From NCBI GenBank assembly GCA_033296885.1, contig MU864002.1:40290-104289 (forward strand): a stretch of DNA of 64,000 bases, written 5' to 3'. Origin of the DNA: Triangularia verruculosa. Taxonomy: Eukaryota; Ascomycota; Sordariomycetes; Sordariales; Podosporaceae. Both the position numbers and the translations under genes were made by a program. The notes beneath the pieces were generated by a model. That model saw nothing but the letters and a program-made list of their open reading frames with translations, did not search any database and was not told the DNA's origin. Numbering within the stretch: position 1 is the stretch's first letter; each line of letters starts with the position of its first letter. Positions 1 to 10,546 of this stretch are shown piece by piece.

Positions 1-11
1 CGGTGATTGTC

Positions 12-634
12 TCACCACACATCAGTAGGATCGACCTCGTGCTTCTCCCCATCGGTCCTGATGTGCTCCTTTTTGACATCCCTCTTCAATGGTTTCCGCA
101 TGTCGTAAGCATCCTCGCTGTTTTGTGTGGGATCGGTGGAGTGGTCGCCATAGTACTCCTTCACCACCCTGAAAATGCTGTAGCCCATGCTTTCGTAGAA
201 TTTGATGGCCTTGTGATTCGTCTTCCGAACAAAGAGGTCAATGAACCAGGCATTTCCAGCGTCTCCGGCGGCCTCGAGCTGTTCTGTAAGCAGCTTGCCG
301 ATTCCAAGCCGACGAGCCTCAGGAGCCACAGTCACGGCTGTGATGTGGGCGTGCCAAGGAAGGTAGTGCTCTGAGAACTTGTAGACGTCAGGGGACGACT
401 CGAGCTTGCCCATTACTACGAGATAGTCAGCACATATTCATTCGATAGGAGTAGTCTAAGCGTACTGTAACCAATGATATTTCCGTTCTCATCTTCAGCG
501 ACCTGAAAGAGTGATGGCCATTTCGCATAGTACTGAAGGTAGAAGGACAATTCATATGTCTCTGTGAGGGGATCCAAATTGCATTTTGACAGCTTGTTCA
601 AGTCATCAGGCCTGAACCGGCGAAAGTTAGCCAT
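12..634 (-). CDS. NAT3: NatB catalytic subunit, N-alpha-acetyltransferase 20
   Basis: Catalytic subunit of the NatB complex, which acetylates the N-terminal Met of nascent proteins beginning Met-Asp/Glu/Asn/Gln at the ribosome. Two exons, complement(12..415, 466..634), give 190 residues, the usual family length. The 50-base intron (416-465, GTACGC...CGTAG) joins the conserved GYIMGK segment, which neither exon has on its own. The start is MANFRRF at 634; the preceding in-frame codon in the longer frame is TTG, not ATG. The GNAT fold is clear: an N-terminal LDPLTETY block, the HAHITAVTVAPEARRLGIGK acetyl-CoA-binding segment with the R/QxxGxG/A-type P-loop, and a KFYESMGY C-terminal block. The C-terminal tail is charged, as in other fungal NatB subunits. 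The gene is complete although it lies at the window edge. Confidence 0.95.
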
Positions 635-1882
635 GGCTGTCAAAGACTTTGGCTGGAATGGGCCTCTCCGATGGTGGGGAGCTTCAAGTTCAGGTCGACG
701 TTAAAGTTGAAGATGGCGGGGCAATTTGCGAGTTGATGTTCACTAACAGTATTTTGAGTGGTTCAGCACTTATGCTGTTAGAGCGGCGGTGCGCCCAAAC
801 AGGAAAATAGCGGCCGTTGATTGGCTGCCGGAGCGGTCATGCAAACGTCCCGCAGCACCCACACACATTGACGTGCCGAACAATATAATTGATACGGCAA
901 GTCTGAGCCATGCCTTTTGGAAACAGTGGAAAGGCTTAACTGACTTTAAAGGACTGATACCTTCTTCTCAGACCTTTCTACTCTCTTCCGAGGCTAGTTT
1001 GCTCTCTTAACATATATTTCAAGTCTTATTGGCCATTTTCAAGCCGGTAGGCAGCCCTTCTTTTTTGTCCAGGACGTCGCACTGTGGCACGAACCCCTGA
1101 CGACGTCTTGTCAGGTATACCTGTGCAGGCAGGACTGAGTCAAGCAAAGAGAGACACATGAAACTTTAACCTCAGGTTGCTATCATCGACTTTCAGCGGG
1201 CACTTTCAGTTTTGATACTGCTATTGTCAGTGTTTCAGCATCCAGGGTATCCCTCACGCATCCACAAAAACTGTCAACGCAAAACCCTACGCCAGAGCCA
1301 GTTTCCTGCCAGCTGATAGAGTACCCCGGCTCTTAACAGCTCACACCGCTGCTCTCAGCATCACCAAGATAGCGATTACGTACCGGACCACCGACGTCTC
1401 CTGCGAACCCCGGCATCCTTCCCCTCGTCAGCACTCGGCCGACGGCAGTCAGAACCAAAATTCATGCGACCTCCTGGAGAAAAGCGCAAAACAATAGACA
1501 ATCACAGCAGCTTCCAGTTCGCAAACCGCGCACCACTAGGCATATCATCCACCGCTTTTCGCCCAACGAAAGCCCACCAAGCACCCTCTTAGGCCCGCAC
1601 GTTCCAGCTATAGACCAAGCATTTTACTATAGAATACTTTCGGTTCTTCCAGCCTTTTTTTCTTCTCACGTCAATACGACCTGTCACGTCGAGAAAACCT
1701 TGTTGTATCCGCCTGTTGAAACCTCACCGTATCGGAAAACTTGCTGCGGGAGCAGGCCACCGACAACATCATCTGACAGCACGGAGCCCAGACCGACATT
1801 GCGATCACCTTCACCCTGCTCGGTCATAACCGCAACTCCAACCCTCCCAGCGCGCAATCTCGGGCGCAAATAGCCTGCCAAA
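635..1882. other. Divergent intergenic region (NAT3 / acidic protein)
   Basis: About 1.25 kb between two divergent genes. Only short, non-conserved-looking frames occur. The last 450 bases before 1883 are C- and T-rich and read like a leader/promoter of the downstream gene. No RNA gene or repeat was seen. Confidence 0.5.
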
Positions 1883-3211
1883 ATGGCGTCACCACATACA
1901 CCGCGCCATTCCCGTCATCCATCTCTCGATCTCAGCCAAACCACCTCATTCTCTCCCTCCCGCGAACGCCGCCAGTCCAAGGCCTCCTCCTTCGCCGACC
2001 ACCCCGGAACTCCCCTCCGCAACGGTTTTGCTTCGTCAGACATGGATTTGGGAATGATGAGCGGTGATGGTGGGAATGGCTTGGGAAACCTGGCGGACGA
2101 GCTGGCCGGGCTTGACGATGACTACGATGACTATGACGATTACGACGAGGAAGCCCCCGAGGGAGATTACGATGATCAAGACGAGCTGCAACAGAGCCAG
2201 ATAACTACTCGCGGAAACAGTCCACGCAAGGCCCCAGGTGTAAATTTTGAAGATACCGATGATACAGACCTGGACCCACAAGGCAGTGAGCAGGTGCAGG
2301 ATAGCGGCGTAGGTGTTGAGAACAGTCCACCGCGGGCCAGCAGTCTCCCTCACAGACTGAGGAATAATAGTCTGGGTGTACCATCGCCCAACGGAAAGCA
2401 TGGTCACAGGAGGAAGGCGAGCGAGTATGACGGTAGTGAATATGGCAGTGAGAGCGACTTGGACAATGGCGGCTTTCCACCCCGCTTAATAGAGAAAATG
2501 GACGAGGTCGAAAGTCTGGCGAGAAGAGGGACCGAAAAGACAGGAGGGCCGTTGGATGGGACATTTCAGAGGGTTACTGAAGGGCTGCGGGATTTGGGTA
2601 GTCAAGCGGGCGTTGAGGGTGGTGCCACTAGGTATCTCTTCCTTTTTATCATGCTCCGTGAGCTTACAGATGCTAACCTTCCTGCTTTATCTAGGTTAAT
2701 AACCGCTCACTCGGCCGTCACAACCCATCTATCCCACCAAACCAGGCAACTGCACAACCTCTCATTCCCGCTTTTGTCGCCCCTCGTAGCACCACCAGAC
2801 CCGGAGGCTATTGAAGAGTTGCTGCCAATGTTGATCAGTCTTTCCGAGCTCATGCCCCAGCCTTCGACAGCCGCTCTCCAGTCGTTGTCCTCGCTTCATA
2901 GTTTGACAGCTGATCTTGTTCATACGCTCAACTATCTCAGTGACACGATTCACATGTCGAGGCAAACAACAAATATTGCCACTAGAAGACTGAAGTCAGC
3001 GAAGGACCTAGTGGCCGAGATGAAGGAAGAAGAAGAACTCCGGGAGGAAGGTGAGAGATGGTTGGCGAAGGGTAACTGGGGGGAAAGACTGGAGCGGAGG
3101 GAATGTGCTGGTGTTTGCGGAGAGGTCGTAGGCGGGTTCGAGAAGGTGTGTGAAGGGTGGAGGGAGAGGCTGGTAGAGCTTGCAACAGCAGAGGAGATGG
3201 GGCAGGCTTAA
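1883..3211 (+). CDS. Uncharacterised acidic protein with helical C-terminal half
   Basis: I do not recognise a named family. Two exons, 1883..2631 and 2695..3211, give 421 residues. The 63-base intron (GTATCTC...ATCTAG, with a GCTAAC branch site near 2672) is a multiple of three and has no stop, so the unspliced frame is also open. The start is ATG in a CAAAATGG context. The N-terminal half is disordered: Ser/Pro/Arg-rich to about residue 70, then a strongly acidic DDYDDYDDYDEE tract near residues 80-105. The C-terminal half, from about residue 205, is predicted helical, with LIEKMDEVESLARRG, a hydrophobic leucine-rich middle and an EEEELREEGERW coiled stretch. There is no signal peptide or membrane segment. 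A nuclear or cytoskeletal scaffold role would be a guess. Confidence 0.8.
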   Translation: MASPHTPRHSRHPSLDLSQTTSFSPSRERRQSKASSFADHPGTPLRNGFASSDMDLGMMSGDGGNGLGNLADELAGLDDDYDDYDDYDEEAPEGDYDDQDELQQSQITTRGNSPRKAPGVNFEDTDDTDLDPQGSEQVQDSGVGVENSPPRASSLPHRLRNNSLGVPSPNGKHGHRRKASEYDGSEYGSESDLDNGGFPPRLIEKMDEVESLARRGTEKTGGPLDGTFQRVTEGLRDLGSQAGVEGGATRYLFLFIMLRELTDANLPALSRLITAHSAVTTHLSHQTRQLHNLSFPLLSPLVAPPDPEAIEELLPMLISLSELMPQPSTAALQSLSSLHSLTADLVHTLNYLSDTIHMSRQTTNIATRRLKSAKDLVAEMKEEEELREEGERWLAKGNWGERLERRECAGVCGEVVGGFEKVCEGWRERLVELATAEEMGQA

Positions 3212-3461
3212 TTTGAGGCAAAATTCTGATATTTTGACGGTGTTGCTGTGTTTGGGGAAAGACATTTTGCGGGGGTCAGGTTTGGATTTTATGCATATAT
3301 AGGTCTGGTTTTGGCTGGGGTGGTTGGTTCATTGGGCAAGTGCTTAGACAGATATCAGGTTCCCACATGTGGACATTACATACTTATATACACCAGACAA
3401 GACGTATTTACATGCCCTTTGGCTTTGGACTCTTTCTCACAAATAGACACAACACCATCAT

Positions 3462-4523
3462 CTACAACTTGGACTCTTTGTTCCCACTGAGATAACTTTC
3501 CCCCAGCTTCAACATCTCCACCGCCTCAGCCACCATCTCATCGACAATCTCTCTGGCAGGCTGAACCTTTTGGATCGCACCCGCAACCTGGCCCATCAAA
3601 TGAGGCGGATCAACCTCATTCCCCCTGTCAAGATCATACTCAATCGGCACGACCCCTTTTGAAGTTAACTCCTTGATCTTTTCGGGCTGTGCATGCCACC
3701 CCCTAACCCAATCATTCGTCTTCATCCTCAGCGGCCGCCCGCTCAGCACCAAGGTCCGCTCGGTACCGTCAAACCCGCACTCCACCACCGCCTGCTTATG
3801 CTGCTCCGAGCACCCCGCCTCGGCCGAAGCGACAAACCTCGTCCCAACCCAAACCCCGACCGCGCCCTGCATGAGAGCGGCAGCGAGTCCCCGGCCATCG
3901 TATATCCCCCCCGCAGCAACAACCATTGCCTCCCTGCCCCCGAGCATCTTGGGTTTATACCGTCTGGCTACATCAACCACCGCAGGGATGAGCACTGTCC
4001 CGGAAATATCCCCCGTATGCCCGCCCCCTTCCCCTCCTTGAGGACAGATCAAATCCACGCCTAAATCCAACGCTTTGATGGCGTGCTTGGGGTGTCCGAC
4101 CATGTTCATGACCAGAATCCCGGCATCGTGGAGTCTGTCGATGATGTATTTTGGGGGGACACCGACGGCGCAGACGAAGAGCTTGGCGCCGGACTCGATT
4201 GTGATGTCGATTAGTTCGTCGAGTTTGCCGTTGGTATAGTCGTGGTTGGTTTTTCGGGCGGAACCGCCGACTTGGGGGAGGGCGAGGTCGATGCCGAAGG
4301 GGAGGGAGGGGGGGGATAAGAGGGATTTGAGGGAGGCGATGATGGAGCGGAGCTGGGTGGGGGTGTACATGAAGCCGCCGATGACGCCCAACCCGCCGGC
4401 GTTGGAGACGGCTGCGGCGAGGGGGGCGGAGGAGGTGCGGGCCATGCCGGCTAGGAGGATGGGGTGTTGGATTCCTAGGAGGGAGGTGAGGGGGGTGGAG
4501 ATGGGGCCGGGGGGAGGGGGCAT
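3462..4523 (-). CDS. Nitronate monooxygenase (2-nitropropane dioxygenase family)
   Basis: FMN-dependent TIM-barrel enzyme that oxidises alkyl nitronates, such as propionate 3-nitronate, to aldehyde or ketone plus nitrite; in fungi it serves detoxification and nitrogen recovery. The single exon encodes 353 residues, typical for the class. The start is MPPPPGP at 4523 (GTCAAAATG context); the frame is open further upstream, but that part is low-complexity leader. Family signatures are: LLGIQHPILLAGMA at the N-terminus, SNAGGLGVIGG, GIDLALPQVGG, the GGEGGGHTGD loop carrying the catalytic His, and the phosphate-binding AAGGIYDGRG and GAVGVWVGTRF segments. No targeting signal is evident. Other members act on other small FMN substrates, so the exact substrate is uncertain. 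Confidence 0.93.
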   Translation of the reverse strand: MPPPPGPISTPLTSLLGIQHPILLAGMARTSSAPLAAAVSNAGGLGVIGGFMYTPTQLRSIIASLKSLLSPPSLPFGIDLALPQVGGSARKTNHDYTNGKLDELIDITIESGAKLFVCAVGVPPKYIIDRLHDAGILVMNMVGHPKHAIKALDLGVDLICPQGGEGGGHTGDISGTVLIPAVVDVARRYKPKMLGGREAMVVAAGGIYDGRGLAAALMQGAVGVWVGTRFVASAEAGCSEQHKQAVVECGFDGTERTLVLSGRPLRMKTNDWVRGWHAQPEKIKELTSKGVVPIEYDLDRGNEVDPPHLMGQVAGAIQKVQPAREIVDEMVAEAVEMLKLGESYLSGNKESKL

Positions 4524-5414
4524 TTTGACGGTGGTGATTGGGAGGGGGGGGGGGTGAGAAAGTGGTGGTGGTGGGAGAGGTGTAAGTGAGAGGTGTAAGT
4601 GAGAGGTGTAAGTGAGAGGTAGGTAAGTGTAAGTGAGATCGATGTCTTGAGTGAGGGGCAACAGTAATCGAACAAGATACGTAAAAGTGAAGATATGAAT
4701 GAAGACAGAAGAGAACAAGAACGAAAAAAAGATAAAAACTCCCAAATTATATCCCCCCAAAGATCGATCCCCCCTCCCCCCTGCCTCAATGCACCGTCGT
4801 CAACGAACTCCCTCCCCAAAATGGTTTAGGAAAGCGGCGGGAAACCCACCTACCCCGGACCCACACGGCCGCCAAGGACCCAAAAACCTGGGGGGGATGG
4901 GGGAAGAGATGCGGGGAAGCGACCTCGAGGTGTCGAAGAAGGGCTGATGCCGAGGCATCTCCAACTCCAGCTGACGTCTGAAACAGCAGATTCGAGATTC
5001 AAGAGCATTGATGTATCTTGGGGTACGGAATTGATGAGAAATAACGTTGAATTCCGTCCGGCCAGGTGAACCGATTGAGGTCGGACCAACAAGATGAATT
5101 CAATGGCCATTTCCGCACAGAATCGGTGCCGTTTCACCTCACATAATAATGGCCAGCTATAGCATGTCTTATAACCAAAAATATCCTTATTTTTCTATCT
5201 CCAAGAAGAATGATGCCAAACAATATCAATACCAATAAGAAGTAGTAATCCCAAAAATACAAATCACGGCTCTTTCATACCTAAACCACATGCCATCATA
5301 ACCCATCAAAGACACATCACAACCATGTATCTCATCATTTCATCTCATCATTTCATCTGTCATAACCCATCCCCAATCCATCTCTGTAACACTATGCTAA
5401 TAACCATACCCATC
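4524..5414. other. Intergenic region, tandem minus-strand genes
   Basis: Contains the repeat-bearing leader of the monooxygenase gene and an A/T-rich stretch (about 5140-5370) that probably holds the 3' end of the next minus-strand gene. No credible gene. Confidence 0.5.
4577..4637. repeat. 13-bp tandem repeat in the nitronate monooxygenase leader
   Basis: Three exact copies of GAGGTGTAAGTGA (4577-4589, 4590-4602, 4603-4615) are followed by a degenerate copy to about 4637. They lie 54-114 bases upstream of the monooxygenase start codon, in the presumed 5' leader. Confidence 0.85.
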
Positions 5415-6788
5415 TCACCCAAAATTCGGCAACCGCGCCGGCACAAACTGCACCGCCGGTGGTTCCACCTCTTGTATCTTCTTAGGTTCTGTAGGTAGTA
5501 ACTCCGGCTCCTGCTGTGATTCCTGTGGTTCCTCCACAGGGGGTATCTTTGCCTCTTCTTCTCCCTCCTCTTCTGGCGATGGCTCACCAATACTATAAGG
5601 CGATTCACTTTGATAATCATCCACACTCAACCCCCTCTTCACCGCCAACTGACTCGCCGCCCTCCTTCTCCTCTCAATCTCGTCGTCTTCTTCTCTTTTT
5701 GCTCGCTCTTCTTCTTGCTGTAGCTCCTCCATTGATGGTATGGAGAGCGGCACAGCATCGTTATCGGTGTATTCTGGAAATGGTGATGCTGAATCTGGCG
5801 TGTGCGCTGAACCAAGCGTAGTCCTCGACACAGTCCTTGACAGGCCCTTTTTACTGTCTCTATCAGCCGGTCGTTTCCCCTTGCTGCTTCGTGTTCTGTT
5901 ACTACTCCGATCGTCAACCCCCACCCGATCCAACGCAACCGTGAATTCATTCTCATCCAGCGGCACGGCGTCCTCATCTCCTTCCCCATCACTAGGAAAC
6001 AAATCCCCTCTCGACCTGTACGAACTGGATGTATCCCCTGATTCAGTGGTATTACTTCTCGTCCGCGTACTTGAATCCTCCCCTCCTCTTTTCCTTCTCC
6101 TCTTTCCATCATGCTCCTCCTCATGCGCCCCTAATAGTGGCCTTTGTTCCTCCCCATAACCCCTCCCAGGATGCTCCCTCAAGTTCGCCGCCGACGGTTT
6201 ATACCGCAAACTCCCCACAATCTTAAACGGCAACCTCGCCAGAAACCCCAGCGGCGCCGTCCTAGGGATCACGTTCGGATCCTCTTCTTCGTTCACCAAC
6301 CCCGTTCCTTTCCTTCTTATCCCCCTCGTGCCATAACTCATCCCCCTTTTCCTTCGTGGTTGCTGGTCAATCTCTTCATTTTGCCCCCTCACCGCTCCAG
6401 TCCCAACCAGCAGTCTATCCCAATCCTCACTATTCACCCCCCACCTCCCCCAACCACTTCCGCTCCCGCCACCAGTCTCATGTTCTGGGTCGTCTTCAAC
6501 GTCGCCGTAGTAATCATCCCAGTCGTCGTAGAAATCAAACGTGTATTCTGCTCTTGTCCTGCGAGCCCCACGATCGCGCTCCCTGGCGCGACGGGCACGG
6601 TCCTCGCGGTCGCCGAGACAGACGCTGGTGCAGGAGTCGAGGGCCTGGCCGATGGAGGAAAGACACGGATTGATGTAGGTGTGCCCAAAAGTCCAGATGT
6701 TGGCCGCTGCTGTTTCCGTTACGGCCTCGGTGGTGTGGGAGATTTGGTTCCAGCGCTGGCGCATGCGGGGGTCCTGGATGAAGGCCAT
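5415..6788 (-). CDS. Conserved-looking uncharacterised protein with charged disordered tail
   Basis: No named family recognised. Single exon, 457 residues, starting at MAFIQDPRMRQRW (ATG at 6788); the upstream extension begins with TTG and is ignored. The first 100 residues look ordered and constrained: an Asp/Arg-rich start, helices with TEAVTETAAANIW, and a Cys-containing block (INPCLSSIGQALDSCTSVC). The block is followed by a dense Arg/Glu run (DREDRARRARERDRGARRTRAEY) and an aromatic/acidic segment (FDFYDDWDDYYGD). The remaining 330 residues are low-complexity, rich in Ser, Arg, Glu and Pro, with basic KRRRKRG and DRDSKKG patches. There is no signal peptide; one short hydrophobic stretch near residue 185 (APLGFLARLPF) is too weak to call a membrane segment. 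Confidence 0.85.
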   Translation of the reverse strand: MAFIQDPRMRQRWNQISHTTEAVTETAAANIWTFGHTYINPCLSSIGQALDSCTSVCLGDREDRARRARERDRGARRTRAEYTFDFYDDWDDYYGDVEDDPEHETGGGSGSGWGRWGVNSEDWDRLLVGTGAVRGQNEEIDQQPRRKRGMSYGTRGIRRKGTGLVNEEEDPNVIPRTAPLGFLARLPFKIVGSLRYKPSAANLREHPGRGYGEEQRPLLGAHEEEHDGKRRRKRGGEDSSTRTRSNTTESGDTSSSYRSRGDLFPSDGEGDEDAVPLDENEFTVALDRVGVDDRSSNRTRSSKGKRPADRDSKKGLSRTVSRTTLGSAHTPDSASPFPEYTDNDAVPLSIPSMEELQQEEERAKREEDDEIERRRRAASQLAVKRGLSVDDYQSESPYSIGEPSPEEEGEEEAKIPPVEEPQESQQEPELLPTEPKKIQEVEPPAVQFVPARLPNFG

Positions 6789-7823
6789 TTCGGCGGTATT
6801 TTTTGTCTCTTCCCTCAAAAAAGATAGATGGCGAGTTTTTTTTTTTGAACCGTGGCTCCTTTTAAATTTCGTGGCTGAAAACCCTCAACGGTTCGTGCGC
6901 TTGTTTTATGTGGTTTATTGGCGGTCCCTTAATTCAAACTCAATCCGGACGGCATCCGTGTCGTTGTCGCAACTGTGTCCCTCCCCAACGACAGCAACCG
7001 CAATTACACAATTGATTCAAGAGGAGGACCGTCGCCGCAGCCTGGCGCAAACAATCTGTTGTATCGGCATCGATAGGGAGCAGGTAGAGGAGCATAGGTG
7101 ATGCAGAAAATACGTTTCTCGTCGCAAGGGCGCGCAAACAAAGAGTCCGTCGTCGTCGGGTTCGGCAGCCAGCTGGGTTAAGAGTCTAATCTTCAGGTAA
7201 CGGTTACAGGCCACAAGAAAAGCCCGAGGAATGATGAAAGGATCGAGGAAAGAATGGAATCACTGTTTCAGAATCGGGGAATGGCTTCAACAATGGAGCA
7301 CATGCAGGGCAGCGTAGGGAGTGTCGTCGGCGGCGGCGGGCTCTCCTTCATCAATGGGGCCGTAAGCCAAGGCCAAAAGGTGGACAGAGACGGTCTCGGC
7401 ACAATGCAAGTGTCTCGCAGCAAGAAAGTGGAACCGGATTGATGCAAGTGATGGCTTGGTGGGGTTGATTCACTCGGCAGTTGCATGAAACTCGGATAAT
7501 GGCACTTGAGTTAATTGCTTATAAGAATATAGCCCCAAATTGGTGCATAACAGGTATTACCCTCATGATGATATCATCAAGACTTGACGCCGTTGACTCG
7601 ATCTAGACACAGCCGTTTTAAAGGGGTAGTAGTACAGCAGATTTGAAGTCTCAAGATAGCACTATCTAGATTTCATAGTACACAGCATATCGACCGATTC
7701 ATGACAGACAGGACAAAGCTACCAAGTTTCACTGCTCACAACGTCAGCCGCAAGCCTGGAGGGGAGAATCGCACTTTTTGTTTCGCTGGGTAAGCTTCTG
7801 ATTGACTATCTTGACATCCTGTC
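6789..7823. other. Intergenic region
   Basis: About 1 kb between the start of the preceding minus-strand gene and the stop of the taxilin gene. It holds a T-rich patch (6837-6846) and unremarkable sequence. A 62-codon frame at 7254-7442 has no features that support it. Confidence 0.45.
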
Positions 7824-9634
7824 CTAACGATGACCGTTGGTGGTGGTGGCGGCGGCCACGGGGGCAAGGGGAGGTCTTTCCGGGCCATAGGGCTGGGGCT
7901 GCTGCTGCTGCAACTCGTCTTCAGTCTCATCATCGTACTCTCCGTCATCGCTGACCTCCTCATCACCCTCCTCCTCATCATACTCATCCTCGTATTCACT
8001 CTCGTCACCTTCGAGGTCGCCTTCTGCATAACCGTTCTCCACAGGGTTGGTGAGGCCCTGGGGAATGCCGCGGCCCTGCTGCTGCATTTGACGAATGATG
8101 CCATTGAGCTTGTCAACCTTCTTCTTCAGGTCTTCGACCTCAGTCAGGTTCTTGGTACGTTCTTCAGCCATCTTAAGGATGTTGCTGTTAACGTGGTCAT
8201 GCTTTCGCTTGAGAGTCTCATTCTCGCGCTCCAGCCTCTTTGTCTTCTTGGACATGTCCTCCATCTCCTTGCGGAAAGTCATAAACAACTCATTGCTATT
8301 GTTCAGAGTATCCTCAACCTGTATGGTTTCGTTAGCCCGAACCACTTTTGGTGTCTGTCGATGAACATCACGAACCTGTTTAAATTTTTCCACATAGACA
8401 TTGAGTTGGTGTCTCAACTCTGACTCGGTCTGAGAGAAGGTCTGCACCTGCGCATTAAGCTGGCGTGACCTGGTAAGCTCGGCCTCGTAGTTCTTCTTCT
8501 CACGCTCAAATCTGGCGAGGTTGTATTGGACCTCAAGCTCCTTGGTGCGCATCTGAGAGTGGAAGTGCAACTCGCGCAGCTCATACTGGTCAATCATCGA
8601 CTTGAACCGCTCTCGGAAACTGGGATTGGTAAGCAAATATGACAGACACTCAAGCAAAACATTTTGACTTACAACTTTTCCGTGTTCATGTCGACCACTT
8701 GTTTGCGCGGATTGTCTTTTTCCTCTTGTTGGTCATCCATCCTTCGGAGCAAACCGGAGTACCTTTCATCCCATGTCTGCTGGCTGCGGATTTGGGTGTC
8801 TGTCAGGGTTTTGTTCTCATTCTATGGCAGAAAAGTCAGCGCAAATTCCCTCAACCTTTCCACATCATACAGACCTTGAGCTTATTGTTCTCCTTTTGAA
8901 GCTCTCGGCACAGCTTTTCCAGCTTCTCCCTCAGGGACGTCGTCTTATTAAGTTCGGTACGGGTGTTGTCCTTGTCCTTCTGGAGCTGGTCGCCGCGCTT
9001 TTTGTTCTTGATGCTCTCGCGCTCATGGCGTTTCATCTCGGCCAGAAGATCCGAACATCGCTTCGTCAGATGCTCAATCTTTTGCAAGTCGTTCATCCGA
9101 GAGGTCTGGTTGTGCAACTCCCTGTTGGCTTTACGGACTTCCCGCTCTGCGCACGAATTCTCTGTCAGCCCATATTCCCAGTCATAACTGGCTCGTGTCC
9201 CGTGGTCCCGCAGCCCTGGGTGTGAGGTTTGTGCAAACAAGAACCCCAAAAAAGCCTTTTTTCCCGACGACGTGGCGACCACTGACACCTCCCCACTAGA
9301 CACACAGAAAACAGGGTGAACACCCACCAATCTCGGCCTCCTGGTCCTTCTCTCCTGCGGCATCGAGTTCGAGCTGGGAAATGCGCTGGGCGATGAGCTT
9401 CGAGGCCTCGGTCGGCTCCGGCTTCTTCTGCTTGCCCTTCTTCCCCGTCATGGCGGCGGCCGAAGGCGGGGCGGGGGCGGGCCGGTTCTCATGAGTGTGA
9501 GCAGCATGGCCATTCGCGACCGGCACGGTATCGGCAGGCGGCGGTTGACTCGGGACTCCATTGGCTGCCGCCGGTGTAGCTGGTCTCGGGGCCATCGGCG
9601 CAGGTGAGGCCACGGGGGGGCTGGCGTTCGACAT
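7824..9634 (-). CDS. Taxilin family coiled-coil protein
   Basis: Taxilins are long coiled-coil proteins that bind syntaxins and act in vesicle traffic. Four exons, complement(7824..8619, 8673..8821, 8875..9146, 9328..9634), give 507 residues. Introns are 53, 53 and 181 bases, all GT..AG, and the phases join correctly (EAEI-EREVRKANREL; NNKLK-NENKTLTD; NTEKFFRERFKSMIDQYE). The N-terminus (1-90) is Ala/Pro-rich and disordered. Residues about 90-420 are near-continuous heptad coiled coil with the family blocks KANRELHNQ, KLEKLCRELQKENNK and FRERFKSMIDQYELRELHF. The C-terminus is acidic (GDESEYEDEYDEEEGDEEVSDDGEYDDE), then Gln/Pro-rich. The first intron is the longest in the window. It is divergent from CYM1 across about 0.9 kb. 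Confidence 0.93.
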
Positions 9635-10546
9635 TCTCGCGAGTCTCGGAGTGCGTTAGGGTTGTCCAGCGATGCGATGCGGGGCTGGTACAATGCCAAA
9701 CCAAGCAGACTTGAGGGCGCCACTCGCAGCGAGGAATCCAGGCTGATACTATCCAAGGAATCCTAAAATCAAAAACAATTCAGGTACACGACTGGTCGTC
9801 GAGGGTTGGCGTCGAGGAGCGGGCAAAGATGTTGATGTGTCGGTTAATTCAAACAGAGAGACGGGAGACGCTCGGCCGGTCACACAAATTGCATGCGTCC
9901 CGCCGTGCACGGGCGGCGGTGGCTCTAGATAGGTAGGTATATGAATACAGGTAGGTAAGACTTCCACTGGCAGGTGTGGGCTGTGTCGTGTGCTCCTGTC
10001 CTGTGTTGCTCCGGGCTGGTCGGGTTCTTGCTCGCTCGGCGTGGTTGAATGCAGAGATTGCTCCCGTCCTGCGTGGCTCCAGAATTGGATGTCGTCGCAA
10101 TTGCATTAGTCCCCCAGGTTCTGCCCCGAACGAGCCTCACTCTTCAGGCTGGGAAACCTGGAACAGTGGAGCTGGCCTCGCTGTGCCTCGCTGTAACTCG
10201 GGACGTTAACCCGCCCGACTCAGCGGTTCCACGTGTTGGCGAGTCGGGCCGTTGAGCGATATAACGGTACCAAAATGTCCCATCCAGCTGCGCTGCTGAC
10301 CAAGTCTCGCACTAACAGTTTCGCGACGCGCCACGCCCGCCTCGATGGGTCAATTTCTGAATTTCCATCATTGAACCATCCGATTCCATCCAGTCGATCT
10401 ACCCGTTCGACAACACCCTCCACAAACTCGATTCCAGGACAGCCGCAGGTCTGCTGTCACGCACAGCTTCATACCTAGGTGGGCTGGAGAATACCGGCCG
10501 GTCCGCTGCATCCGCCTCATAATCTCAGACGACGACTGTAGCCAAC
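9635..10546. promoter_or_regulatory. Divergent promoter region, taxilin / CYM1
   Basis: About 0.9 kb separating two divergent start codons. A telomere-like motif GTTAGGGTT (9655-9663) lies about 20 bases upstream of the taxilin ATG; on the coding strand it reads AACCCTAAC. No supportable gene. Confidence 0.5.

Noticed and set aside
789..1010. 73-codon plus-strand frame upstream of the acidic protein gene
   Set aside because: No domain, no good codon use and probably in promoter; too short to support.
5639..6124. Overlapping minus-strand frames inside 5415-6788
   Set aside because: Shadows of the Arg/Ser/Glu-rich coding sequence in another frame.
7254..7442. 62-codon frame before the taxilin gene
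   Set aside because: Composition resembles intergenic sequence and nothing conserved is visible.
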